Notes: generated by a model not told the origin, from the letters alone. Positions 1 through 5,430 are shown, numbered from the stretch's first letter. The stretch is 9,564 nt of DNA from Clostridiales bacterium UBA4959 (GCA_002397345.1 DHAH01000087.1:2124-11687), one strand, 5' to 3'. A program made the numbers and translations.

Positions 1-275
1 ATTGTCACGCGCTCACCGGGCTGGGTGTTGGCGCAAAAAATCTCGATATTGTGTTCGACCAGCTCGATCGCGTCGACTTCGTAGCCCTTCCGCGCAAAAT
101 GGTGCGAATACCGACCCGTACCCGCGCCGATTTCGAGGATTTTCATACCCGGGCGCAGATATTTTTCGATATACCGCAGCGTGGTCAAAAATTCCACGCT
201 GCCCCGCCGTGAGAGCAGCCTGCCGTCCTCATCGCGATTGCTGTAATATGCGTTAAGCGCTTCGAGAAGTTCCAT
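1..275 (-). CDS. Class I SAM-dependent methyltransferase, N-terminal 91 residues (runs off the window)
   Basis: Reading leftwards from an ATG at 275, the frame stays open to the window edge, so the 3' part is missing. Residues 45-57 (KILEIGAGTGRYS) are a textbook motif I, the glycine-rich SAM-binding loop. Residues 66-75 (EVDAIELVEH) match the end of strand beta-2, with E71 as the acidic residue expected to contact the ribose. The first 30 residues (DEDGRLLSRRGSVEF) form the short helical cap that precedes the Rossmann fold. There is no signal peptide, so it is cytosolic. The start is supported by GAGGT about six bases upstream. The acceptor substrate cannot be told from this part. It lies downstream of a 36-residue peptide gene on the same strand, with a hairpin and T-run between them, so it is probably expressed by read-through from the promoter at 495-523. 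Confidence 0.85.
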   Translation of the reverse strand, partial: MELLEALNAYYSNRDEDGRLLSRRGSVEFLTTLRYIEKYLRPGMKILEIGAGTGRYSHHFARKGYEVDAIELVEHNIEIFCANTQPGERVT

Positions 276-291
276 CTTATACCTCAAATAA

Positions 292-331
292 AAAATTCCG
301 GTGCGGTTCCGTTCATGCGGAGCCGCGCCGG
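292..331 (-). terminator. Imperfect terminator or attenuator hairpin between the small peptide gene and the methyltransferase
   Basis: Arms at 318-331 and 298-311 can pair over 14 positions around a 6-base loop. Read in the minus-strand RNA, 12 positions pair and two are C-A mismatches. The hairpin is followed directly by AATTTTTTATTT and then by the methyltransferase ribosome site. The position and T-run fit an intrinsic terminator that lets some transcripts through, giving much peptide mRNA and little methyltransferase mRNA. In the plus-strand RNA the two mismatches become G-U pairs, but only a TTT follows there. Confidence 0.6.
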
Positions 332-349
332 TTTCGTATGCAAATTTAG

Positions 350-460
350 CTAAAAATGAATACGGAAAGGCAAGCCCGCCGGTATGTTTGCATACCAATC
401 AGCGTGCGGATTAAATTCTCGAGCGGCGAGAGCAAATGGATTATAATTATATGCCGCCAT
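350..460 (-). CDS. 36-residue peptide of unknown function encoded upstream of the methyltransferase
   Basis: An ATG at 460 opens 36 codons ending in TAG at 350-352. I do not recognise the product. The call rests on its signals: GGAGGAA at 468-474 is an excellent ribosome site at good spacing, and a near-consensus sigma-A promoter lies 35 bases upstream of the start. The peptide starts MAAYNYNPF and ends GLPFRIHF. It has no cysteine, no membrane segment and no signal peptide. It is rich in aromatic residues (Y4, Y6, F9, F16, W22, Y23, F32, F36) and carries an aromatic-NPxA motif twice, at 6-10 (YNPFA) and 16-20 (FNPHA). The next gene is a methyltransferase, so it could be a modified-peptide precursor, a leader peptide or a stand-alone small protein. 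There is no evidence yet to choose. Confidence 0.6.
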   Translation of the reverse strand: MAAYNYNPFALAAREFNPHADWYANIPAGLPFRIHF

Positions 461-494
461 GAATTAATTCCTCCATATCTGGGAATTTTTATAA

Positions 495-523
495 AGTATA
501 CCACCATTAAATAACGTTGTCAA
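495..523 (-). promoter_or_regulatory. Sigma-A promoter for the 36-residue peptide and methyltransferase
   Basis: On the minus strand TTGACA (518-523) is followed after exactly 17 bases by TATACT (495-500). The -35 is perfect and the -10 differs from TATAAT at one base. The expected transcript start is near 488, about 28 bases before the peptide ATG. Confidence 0.85.
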
Positions 524-564
524 GGGTTTCGGTAACATTATTGAGATGCTTCGTTCACTTTCAC

Positions 565-593
565 TTGACATATCACGATTTATGTTGTATTAT
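565..593 (+). promoter_or_regulatory. Sigma-A promoter for the toroid protein and cysteine-rich protein operon
   Basis: TTGACA (565-570), a 17-base spacer and TATTAT (588-593) point rightwards. The promoter diverges from the peptide promoter, and the two -35 boxes are 41 bases apart, which leaves room for a shared regulator. The expected start of transcription is near 600. Confidence 0.8.
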
Positions 594-604
594 TAAATAA
601 AATA

Positions 605-621
605 GTGAAATTGTATTTCAC
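605..621. promoter_or_regulatory. Perfect dyad just downstream of the expected transcript start (operator candidate)
   Basis: GTGAAATTGTATTTCAC is a perfect inverted repeat with 7-base arms and a 3-base centre. It lies at about +5 to +22 relative to the expected start, a usual place for a repressor to block transcription. It is too short and AT-rich, and lacks a T-run, to be a terminator. The binding protein is unknown. Confidence 0.45.
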
Positions 622-642
622 CCGCATAAATGGATGGTGCAA

Positions 643-1518
643 ATGGACACATGCGACATTTTAATCAAATGGCTGACCGAGGACAAAAACCCCGCCGTTG
701 CATACCGCGCGGCGTCCGAGCTGCTGGGTCAGCCCGCCGACCGCTCCGCGGCTACGGCGTGGATCACATCACGACTGCCCGACGGCTGGCAGAATACGCA
801 CGGGCTGTGGTATGTCTATTACCTCACCGCACTGGCGGAGTGCGGGCTTGACCGCTCGGATCTCGCGGACGAATGCATTTCACAGGTCAGCGAACGACCG
901 GACAATTTCGAGTGCGGCTGCGCGGATTTTATGCTGCTCCGCGCGCTTGTCGCGCTGGGGTTCGGCGGTGAAGACAAGATACGTCGAGTTATAGAATATG
1001 CAACCGAACACATACTGCCCGACGGCGGCTTTATCTGCCTGCACAGACTTAAAAACTACGACCACACACCGAAATCCTGTTATAAATCCTGCCTGTGGGC
1101 GCTGTCCGCAGCCGCCGAATGCGCTAAACACGGCGTCGACTGCCCCTTCGCAGAGCCGCTCATCGGATATTTTGACCGCCACAACGTGTTTTATCGCACA
1201 GACAATCCGAAGGTTCCGATAATCGGCGGGCTTGACGGGGACAGGGGCTGGCGCACCATTGACACCTTCCATCCGCCCGAGCCGATGCGCATGGGACTGC
1301 ACAGCGTCGCGTATTCACTCGCGGCGCTGGGTAAAATCGATTTGTACAATGTTGCGGCAGAACTTCTTAAGACAAAAAAAGACGCTGACGGCAAATATAT
1401 ATTAGACGGCACATTGACAAAATCCTATCTGCCGAAGGAACGCGTCGGTAAACCGAGCAAATGGGTGACGCTTTACGCGCTGCTCGCTGAAAAGGAGATA
1501 ACTAAATGGCAAAAATGA
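643..1518 (+). CDS. Alpha/alpha-toroid (terpenoid cyclase / prenyltransferase-like) protein
   Basis: The 291-residue product opens with ILIKWLTEDKNPAVAYRAAS (residues 6-25). This resembles the N-terminus of a widespread bacterial family with the terpenoid cyclase/protein prenyltransferase double-helix barrel fold, often annotated as squalene cyclase-like. Helical repeat pieces follow: GLWYVYYLTALAECG (54-68), FMLLRALVALGFG (96-108), PDGGFICLH (126-134), SCLWALSAAAECA (149-161) and GLHSVAYSLAALG (218-230). The QW and DxDD motifs of true squalene-hopene cyclases are not obvious, so a catalytic role is unproven. It is soluble, without signal or membrane segments. The ATG at 643 is preferred because GGATGG lies five bases upstream; in-frame ATG 634 is the alternative. 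The last 13 bases overlap the next gene, implying translational coupling. Confidence 0.65.
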   Translation: MDTCDILIKWLTEDKNPAVAYRAASELLGQPADRSAATAWITSRLPDGWQNTHGLWYVYYLTALAECGLDRSDLADECISQVSERPDNFECGCADFMLLRALVALGFGGEDKIRRVIEYATEHILPDGGFICLHRLKNYDHTPKSCYKSCLWALSAAAECAKHGVDCPFAEPLIGYFDRHNVFYRTDNPKVPIIGGLDGDRGWRTIDTFHPPEPMRMGLHSVAYSLAALGKIDLYNVAAELLKTKKDADGKYILDGTLTKSYLPKERVGKPSKWVTLYALLAEKEITKWQK

Positions 1519-2057
1519 CCGGTAAACAGGGGTTGAAAATCTGCGAGGTTTTACAGCGCGAGGTCGGGCAGGCGGCGGCGGACGACTTCGCTGAAAAGCA
1601 TCCTTTATCAAGCTCCGCTGACTACATACGTAAATTCAAGTGGGCGAATGGTGTATGCGGATATTTCGACGCCAATTTTTCGCCGGAGGAGGTCAGGCGG
1701 CTGCGTATGGCGTGCTCCTGCAATCCGCCTGAGGGTAAGCTGCGCGACGCGAAAACAATATACGACGCCGCGTCGATGCCGGAGGATTTCTGTGAGGGCT
1801 TCAACCGCAAATTCGCGCCCGATAACAGCGTATGGCATGAAGGCGGCGCGTATTATTTTTCATATCCGCGCTGCTATTGTTCGTGCGTGGCAAGGGTGAA
1901 TGAGCCGCTGCCCCGAACGTGGTGCTTCTGCACACTGGGTTATGTTAAAAAGCTGTTCGACTATGTTTTATGTCTTGACACCCAGGTCGAGCTGCTTGAG
2001 AGCGTTAAACTCGGCAGCAGCCGCTGCGTGATGAAAATTAATTATACCAATCTCTAA
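1506..2057 (+). CDS. Cysteine-rich protein of unknown function (possibly DUF6144-like)
   Basis: The 183-residue product has 12 cysteines. Five cluster in CYCSCVARVNEPLPRTWCFC (123-142), and others sit at 70/72 (CSC), 51 and 96. The C-terminal VELLESVKLGSSRCVMKI (161-178) resembles the tail of V4R/L-2-amino-thiazoline-4-carboxylate hydrolase-type small-molecule domains, and the whole recalls DUF6144 proteins of Clostridia; both matches are from memory. The spaced cysteines suggest metal or redox chemistry, but no standard iron-sulfur spacing is clear. It is cytosolic by sequence. AGGAG precedes the ATG at 1506 by nine bases, inside the end of the upstream gene, so the two proteins are probably made in step and may act together. 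The unit ends at the terminator at 2094-2137. Confidence 0.6.
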   Translation: MAKMTGKQGLKICEVLQREVGQAAADDFAEKHPLSSSADYIRKFKWANGVCGYFDANFSPEEVRRLRMACSCNPPEGKLRDAKTIYDAASMPEDFCEGFNRKFAPDNSVWHEGGAYYFSYPRCYCSCVARVNEPLPRTWCFCTLGYVKKLFDYVLCLDTQVELLESVKLGSSRCVMKINYTNL

Positions 2058-2093
2058 ATATACTTAAATTCGATTATAAACTCTATAAAATTT

Positions 2094-2137
2094 CGCGTCA
2101 AAAACTTTAATATATGGGTTTTGATGCGGATTTTTTT
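2094..2137 (+). terminator. Intrinsic terminator of the toroid/cysteine-rich protein operon
   Basis: CGCGTCAAAA (2094-2103) pairs with TTTTGATGCG (2119-2128) over ten positions with one G-U pair on the plus strand. GA and seven T follow (2131-2137). It lies 37 bases after the stop of the upstream gene. Confidence 0.8.
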
Positions 2138-2166
2138 CATTGATTATCGAATTTTAGTATTATAAA

Positions 2167-2275
2167 ACGGTAAAGATACGGGCGTCTTTGGAAAATCCGC
2201 GCAAAACTTTTGAAAAGTATAATATCATATCTTTACACCGTGTTAAAAACCCCGACTTGACTTCGGAGTTCTTTT
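2167..2275 (+). promoter_or_regulatory. Structured leader upstream of bioY (candidate cis-regulatory RNA)
   Basis: An outer stem joins ACGGTAAAGATA (2167-2178) to TATCTTTA-CA-CCGT (2228-2241), 12 pairs with a two-base bulge. It encloses ACTTTT-G-AAAAGT (2206-2218) and a weaker GGA-AAA-TCC element near 2190-2198, giving a multi-branch shape. A terminator-like hairpin follows: AACCCCGA (2248-2255) with TCGGAGTT (2263-2270), one C-A mismatch, then CTTTT to 2275. The order folded domain, terminator, gene is that of riboswitches and attenuators, but I recognise no known class. A matching upstream promoter near 2136-2166 is weak (TTCATT, 16 bases, TATTAT). The stems may instead be ordinary AT-rich intergenic repeats. 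Confidence 0.35.
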
Positions 2276-2285
2276 ATGGTAACAT
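2257..2285 (+). promoter_or_regulatory. Possible sigma-A promoter of bioY
   Basis: TTGACT (2257-2262), a 17-base spacer and TAACAT (2280-2285) with a TG extension at 2277-2278. Transcription from here would start near 2292, leaving a short leader. GTAA-CATTAT-TTAC (2279-2292) is a small dyad over the -10 box and might bind a regulator, but it does not match a BirA biotin operator well. This promoter overlaps the terminator-like hairpin at 2248-2275, so the two readings compete. Confidence 0.45.
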
Positions 2286-2318
2286 TATTTACGATTCTAT
2301 ATGCAGGGTTTTAATTTT

Positions 2319-2855
2319 ATGTCGATAAAAATGCCGATAAAAAAGCTGGTTCTCACCTCACTTTTCGCCGCGCTGATCACGGTCAGCGCGTGGCTTTCCA
2401 TACCTGTTACGGCAATTTCTATCACATTCCAGACCCTTATGGTTTTCCTTGCCGTAGGGCTGCTCGGCGGAAAATACGGTACGATTGCGGTTGCCGTATA
2501 TATCGCGCTCGGCGCGCTGGGGCTGCCTGTATTCTCCGGCTTCCGCGGCGGGGTCGGCGCGCTTGTCGGCAACACCGGCGGGTTTATCTTCGGATTTTTG
2601 GCAGCAACGCTGATCTTTTGGCTCATCACTCATTTTTTCGGGCAAAAAGCCATCGTACTCGCAATCGCAATGACACTGGGACAGCTTGCGTGCTATGCGC
2701 TCGGCACCGCGTGGGTTATGATATTTTTCACGAAATCAACTGGTTGGTCCGCGTTATTATCGGTATTGTCCGGGTATGTCCTCCCGTTTATCATACCCGA
2801 CACGCTGAAAATCGTGCTGGCGGTTGTTCTTACAAAGAAGATTAAAAAACACTAA
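2319..2855 (+). CDS. bioY: BioY family biotin transporter substrate-binding component
   Basis: The 178-residue membrane protein is the S component of an energy-coupling factor (ECF) transporter that captures biotin at the membrane. The family signatures are clear: TAISITFQTLMVFLAVGLLGG near residues 26-48, and ALGALGLPVFSGFRGGVGAL followed by GNTGGFIFGF around residues 64-95. About six hydrophobic helices follow one another, and YALGTAW sits in the C-terminal half. The length is normal for BioY. No ECF ATPase or T component is nearby, so it probably uses a shared ECF module, as is common in Firmicutes. The ATG at 2319 is preferred because CAGGG lies ten bases upstream. An in-frame ATG at 2301 would extend it by six residues but has no ribosome site. 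It ends 16 bases before a strong terminator. Confidence 0.9.
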   Translation: MSIKMPIKKLVLTSLFAALITVSAWLSIPVTAISITFQTLMVFLAVGLLGGKYGTIAVAVYIALGALGLPVFSGFRGGVGALVGNTGGFIFGFLAATLIFWLITHFFGQKAIVLAIAMTLGQLACYALGTAWVMIFFTKSTGWSALLSVLSGYVLPFIIPDTLKIVLAVVLTKKIKKH

Positions 2856-2871
2856 AAATATATAGGCGTTT

Positions 2872-2920
2872 AAAAAGCAGGGGCGGCACGCGCATATACG
2901 CGCGGACACCCCTGCTTTTT
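2872..2920. terminator. Bidirectional terminator between bioY and the DUF503 gene
   Basis: AAAAAGCAGGGG (2872-2883) and CCCCTGCTTTTT (2909-2920) form a perfect 12-bp stem with an inner CGCG/CGCG hairpin in the loop. T-runs close it on both strands, so it serves the convergent bioY and DUF503 genes. The TAA stop of the DUF503 gene (2919-2921) overlaps the edge of the stem. Confidence 0.9.
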
Positions 2921-3200
2921 ATCTGTACTCTTTAAAAACATCATATAATTCAGCGTTGGCGGTTCTATAAACAAGATTAATAAGGTTTTCCGCGATGGAA
3001 TCTCCCTGCGCATGGTCAAACGCCAGCGCCGCTGTTGATATTTCGATCATTTGTGTTGCGTCCTGCGAACCCGATTCGCAAACCGACACGTTAAACTGTT
3101 TCTTCAGCCCCGCCATAATCGCTTTCACCACCGAACGCTTATCCTTGAGCGACAAGCACCACGGCGCGCGTAGTTTGAACGTCATGAATAATATCTCCAT
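2919..3200 (-). CDS. DUF503 (YlxP-like) small protein
   Basis: The 93-residue product matches the DUF503 pattern: a first beta strand (MTFKLRAPW, residues 6-14), then SLKDKRSVVKAIMAGLKKQF (17-36) and NVSVCE (37-42), followed by a second alpha/beta half. In Bacillus the homologue YlxP lies in the nusA-infB-rbfA cluster and is thought to relate to ribosome biogenesis; its exact job is not settled. Here the gene stands alone between terminators with its own promoter. GGAGGT lies about 11 bases upstream of the ATG at 3200, slightly far but the best site in reach. The product is cytosolic and of usual family length. Confidence 0.8.
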   Translation of the reverse strand: MEILFMTFKLRAPWCLSLKDKRSVVKAIMAGLKKQFNVSVCESGSQDATQMIEISTAALAFDHAQGDSIAENLINLVYRTANAELYDVFKEYR

Positions 3201-3255
3201 CCCGTCACTTTACCTCCCGATATATTTTCCGGTTCCGTCCCGCAATCTATTACCG

Positions 3256-3284
3256 ATCATACCACATCTATTCAATAAAATCAA
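3256..3284 (-). promoter_or_regulatory. Sigma-A promoter of the DUF503 gene
   Basis: On the minus strand TTGATT (3279-3284), 17 bases, then TATGAT (3256-3261). The expected start is near 3249, about 50 bases before the ATG at 3200. Confidence 0.75.
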
Positions 3285-3295
3285 TCGCATAGCGT

Positions 3296-3331
3296 GAAAA
3301 AGCGGACAGGCATGCGCCCGTCCGCTTTTTC
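3296..3331 (-). terminator. Terminator of spoVT
   Basis: GAAAAAGCGGAC (3296-3307) and GTCCGCTTTTTC (3320-3331) form a perfect 12-bp stem with a GC-rich loop. The minus-strand RNA ends in TTTTTC. It lies 40 bases beyond the spoVT stop and isolates it from the DUF503 promoter. The symmetric stem could also stop plus-strand transcription. Confidence 0.85.
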
Positions 3332-3371
3332 GTTTTTTGCGTTTTTATTGTTTTTATCGTCGTCCTTACCG

Positions 3372-3926
3372 TCAGCTCTCAAGCTGCTTGCCGAGAAAGG
3401 TGGCTGCGGTCTGCACTAACTTGATTTCGGTATCGCGGTTTTCGGCGGTTGTCTTTTCGCTGCCCGGAGCGGTGAGCGACACCACACAGCCGATCACGTC
3501 GCCCTCGGTTATAATCGGCATTGCGCACGAGATATAATGCGAGTTGCCCTCGTCGGTCGCTGTCATTGTGGTATCGCCCGGAGCGTGGACATACAGCGTC
3601 CGCGCCTCGATAATACTTTCGAGGTCCGACGATATGCGGCGATCCACATATTCTTTTTTAGGCACGCCCGCGCAGGCGATAACGCTGTCGCGGTCAACGA
3701 TGGCGACAGACAGCTCGCAGGTCTTGTGCAGCGTGTCGGCGTATTGCGACGCGAACGCCGTCAACTCACCGATAGGCGAATATTTTTTGAATATAACCTC
3801 GCCTTCACGGTCAGTATATATCTCAAGCGGATCTCCGTCGCGTATGCGCATCGTCCGGCGTATTTCCTTAGGTATGACGACGCGGCCCAGATCATCTATC
3901 CTTCTAACAATTCCGGTTGCTTTCAT
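3372..3926 (-). CDS. spoVT: Stage V sporulation protein T-like transcription regulator
   Basis: The 184-residue product begins MKATGIVRRIDDLGRVVIPK and continues EIRRTMRIRDGDPLEIYTDR. This is the AbrB/SpoVT swapped-hairpin DNA-binding domain, almost identical to the Bacillus SpoVT pattern (KKYSPIGEL follows at about 49-57). Residues 60-184 form the GAF-like C-terminal domain, with VAIVDRDSVIACAGVPKK and ISCAMPIITEGDVIGCVVSL as core strands. In Bacillus SpoVT acts in the forespore with sigma-G to adjust late sporulation genes, so this gene indicates a spore former. The ATG at 3926 matches the family start; the longer frame to 3989 would begin at TTG and add 21 unconserved residues. GAGGGG lies about 11 bases upstream. 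Confidence 0.93.
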   Translation of the reverse strand: MKATGIVRRIDDLGRVVIPKEIRRTMRIRDGDPLEIYTDREGEVIFKKYSPIGELTAFASQYADTLHKTCELSVAIVDRDSVIACAGVPKKEYVDRRISSDLESIIEARTLYVHAPGDTTMTATDEGNSHYISCAMPIITEGDVIGCVVSLTAPGSEKTTAENRDTEIKLVQTAATFLGKQLES

Positions 3927-3961
3927 TGTTACATTTTCCCCTCTGTGTGAAACTTTAACCT

Positions 3962-3986
3962 GCGGAAACCCCAGCCGTGTTTCCGC
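3962..3986. repeat. Inverted repeat in the spoVT 5' untranslated region
   Basis: GCGGAAAC (3962-3969) and GTTTCCGC (3979-3986) are perfect 8-bp arms around nine bases. A third GCGGAAA occurs at 4026-4032, in the spacer of the spoVT promoter. The arms lie about 35-60 bases upstream of the spoVT ATG. They may be a leader hairpin or an operator; there is no T-run. Confidence 0.5.
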
Positions 3987-4015
3987 CAATAGTAGTTTTT
4001 ACATCAAGGGGCGAT

Positions 4016-4044
4016 TTTATACCGCAGCGGAAATGTGATGTAAA
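4016..4044 (-). promoter_or_regulatory. Probable promoter of spoVT
   Basis: On the minus strand TTTACA (4039-4044), 17 bases, then TATAAA (4016-4021). This looks like sigma-A. A clear sigma-G match, the control seen in Bacillus, is not visible. The predicted leader is about 85 bases and contains the repeat at 3962-3986. Confidence 0.5.
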
Positions 4045-4057
4045 ATTTTAAATTATT

Positions 4058-4086
4058 TTGACACGGGGTCATATATATGTTATTAT
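4058..4086 (+). promoter_or_regulatory. Sigma-A promoter of rtcB
   Basis: TTGACA (4058-4063), 17 bases, TATTAT (4081-4086). The expected transcript start is near 4093. The spacer, -10 and start region are covered by a 30-bp element that is repeated near ftsZ. Confidence 0.8.
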
Positions 4087-4097
4087 TTTTATACGAA
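4068..4097. repeat. 30-bp AT-rich element, copy 1 (rtcB promoter)
   Basis: It reads GTCATATATATG, then TTAT, then TATTTTTATACGAA. Copy 2 at 9032-9061 is the same except that the four central bases are ATAA, so 28 of 30 positions agree. Here it covers the spacer, the -10 box and the start of rtcB transcription. It contains the palindrome CATATATATG. Confidence 0.6.
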
Positions 4098-4113
4098 AAC
4101 GAGGAAATTTAAT

Positions 4114-4158
4114 ATGAATATTTTAAGGCAGACCGGAGGTGCGGAGTATTATGATTGA
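4114..4158 (+). CDS. Possible 14-residue leader peptide overlapping the rtcB start
   Basis: GAGGA (4101-4105) precedes an ATG at 4114 by eight bases. The frame encodes MNILRQTGGAEYYD and stops with TGA at 4156-4158. It includes the rtcB ribosome site (GGAGGT, 4135-4140) and overlaps the rtcB ATG at 4151, an arrangement that could couple rtcB translation to the leader. The evidence is only position and ribosome site; such a short frame can occur by chance. Confidence 0.35.
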   Translation: MNILRQTGGAEYYD

Positions 4159-5341
4159 GTTATGCGGAAAATATAACACCGCAAAGGTGTTCACTGATAA
4201 TGCCGAGCAGGAGGCTGTCGCCCAGATAATCAACCTGTTAAATCAGAAATTTGTGCAGGGCAGTCAAATCCGCATCATGCCCGACACGCACGCCGGAGCA
4301 GGCTGCACTATCGGCACGACTATGACTGTCACAGACAAGGTTGTGCCGAATCTGGTCGGCGTTGACATCGGCTGCGGCATGGAAACGGTGCTGCTCGGTG
4401 ATTCTTATATCGAATTAAAGCGGCTGGATAAAGTGATTCACGAAAATATCGCCGCCGGGTTCAATATCCGCGAAACTGTTCACCCATATATGAACGAGCT
4501 TGACCTAACCAAACTGCGCTGCGCCAAAAACGTGAACCTCGACCGCGCTAAGCTGAGCATGGGCACGCTGGGCGGGGGCAATCACTTTATCGAGCTGGAC
4601 CGCGACGACGCGGGACGCTTTTATCTCGTCGTTCATTCGGGCAGCCGGCATCTCGGCAAGCAGGTCGCGGAATATTATCAAAAAGCCGCCGCTAAAGATT
4701 TAGAAAAACGCCGCAAAGACAGCTCACAATTGATTGCGAAGTTTAAAGCCGAGGGTCGCGAGAAGGAAATCGAAACCGAGCAGCGTAAGCAGGAGTTTGT
4801 GAAGGTGGATACAGGCCTTGCTTTCGCGGAAGGGCAGTTGTTCGACGATTATATCCATGACATGACGATCACCCAGCAATACGCGCTGCTTAACCGGCGT
4901 GCCATTGTGCGGGATATTATCAAGCAAATGAAGTTCGGGGTAGAGGACAGCTTTACCACCGTCCACAACTATATCGAGACGGACACCATGATCCTGCGCA
5001 AAGGCGCCGTTTCCGCCAAGGCGGGCGAACGCATCCTCATTCCCATAAACATGCGCGACGGCAGTTTGATTTGCACCGGACGCGGGAACCCCGACTGGAA
5101 TTTTTCCGCACCGCACGGCGCGGGCAGGCTCATGAGCCGCAGCGCCGCTAAAGAAAGTATCACCCTCACGCAGTTCAAAGCCAGTATGGAGGGGATTTAT
5201 TCCACGACCGTGGGTAAATCCACGATAGACGAATCGCCCTTCGCGTATAAACCCATTGACGAGATTGTGAAGAATATTGCCGACACGGCGGAGATTATCG
5301 CGGCTATAAAACCCGTGTATAATTTCAAAGCGGCGGAGTAG
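4151..5341 (+). CDS. rtcB: RtcB family RNA-splicing ligase
   Basis: The 396-residue product is a GTP- and Mn-dependent ligase joining RNA 2',3'-cyclic phosphate (or 3'-phosphate) ends to 5'-OH ends. All main active-site motifs are present: PDTHAGAGCTIG (44-55), VGVDIGCGM (69-77, with D72 and metal-binding C75), LGGGNHFIEL (140-149, H145), VHSGSRHLGK (161-170, H162), VHNYIE (271-276, H272) and PHGAGR (321-326, H322, the position of the guanylylated histidine). The length fits the shorter bacterial form. A lysine/glutamate-rich helical insert runs from about 180 to 220. ATG 4151 is preferred, with GGAGGT ten bases upstream; GTG 4139 would add four residues. It diverges from spoVT. No archease or RNA-processing partner is adjacent, so its physiological RNA is unknown; repair of cleaved tRNA or rRNA is a usual suggestion. 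Confidence 0.95.
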   Translation: MIELCGKYNTAKVFTDNAEQEAVAQIINLLNQKFVQGSQIRIMPDTHAGAGCTIGTTMTVTDKVVPNLVGVDIGCGMETVLLGDSYIELKRLDKVIHENIAAGFNIRETVHPYMNELDLTKLRCAKNVNLDRAKLSMGTLGGGNHFIELDRDDAGRFYLVVHSGSRHLGKQVAEYYQKAAAKDLEKRRKDSSQLIAKFKAEGREKEIETEQRKQEFVKVDTGLAFAEGQLFDDYIHDMTITQQYALLNRRAIVRDIIKQMKFGVEDSFTTVHNYIETDTMILRKGAVSAKAGERILIPINMRDGSLICTGRGNPDWNFSAPHGAGRLMSRSAAKESITLTQFKASMEGIYSTTVGKSTIDESPFAYKPIDEIVKNIADTAEIIAAIKPVYNFKAAE

Positions 5342-5357
5342 GGGGAACGAGGAACGC

Positions 5358-5377
5358 ATGGGGGAAAGTTCCCCCAT
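5358..5377. terminator. GC hairpin between convergent rtcB and the holin gene
   Basis: ATGGGGGAA (5358-5366) and TTCCCCCAT (5369-5377) are perfect complements, forming a tight hairpin 17 bases after the rtcB stop. Neither strand has a T-run after it. It may slow polymerase or protect mRNA ends, but it is not a classical terminator. Confidence 0.4.
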
Positions 5378-5430
5378 ACCCCGCCAACAATCACCGATAT
5401 TTAAAATTTGTCGGACACCCTGTATTATTT

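Noticed and set aside
531..542. GGTAACATTATT present here and again at 2279-2290
   Set aside because: A 12-base match between AT-rich gaps is expected by chance a few times in 10 kb, and the two copies sit in different promoter contexts.
880..1302. 140-codon minus-strand frame inside the toroid-protein gene
   Set aside because: The plus-strand frame has promoter, coupling and family resemblance; this one has none.
2248..2275. Minus-strand terminator reading of the CCCCGA/TCGGAG hairpin
   Set aside because: It pairs well on the minus strand and has T residues there, but no minus-strand gene ends nearby; kept only as part of the bioY leader idea.
3927..3989. N-terminal extension of SpoVT by 21 residues from TTG
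   Set aside because: The family begins at MKATGIVRRIDD, and the extension overlaps the leader repeat with no ribosome site.
4724..5377. 217-codon frame antisense to rtcB
   Set aside because: It lies wholly opposite conserved rtcB codons and has no recognisable domain or ribosome site; it is a shadow of GC-rich coding sequence.
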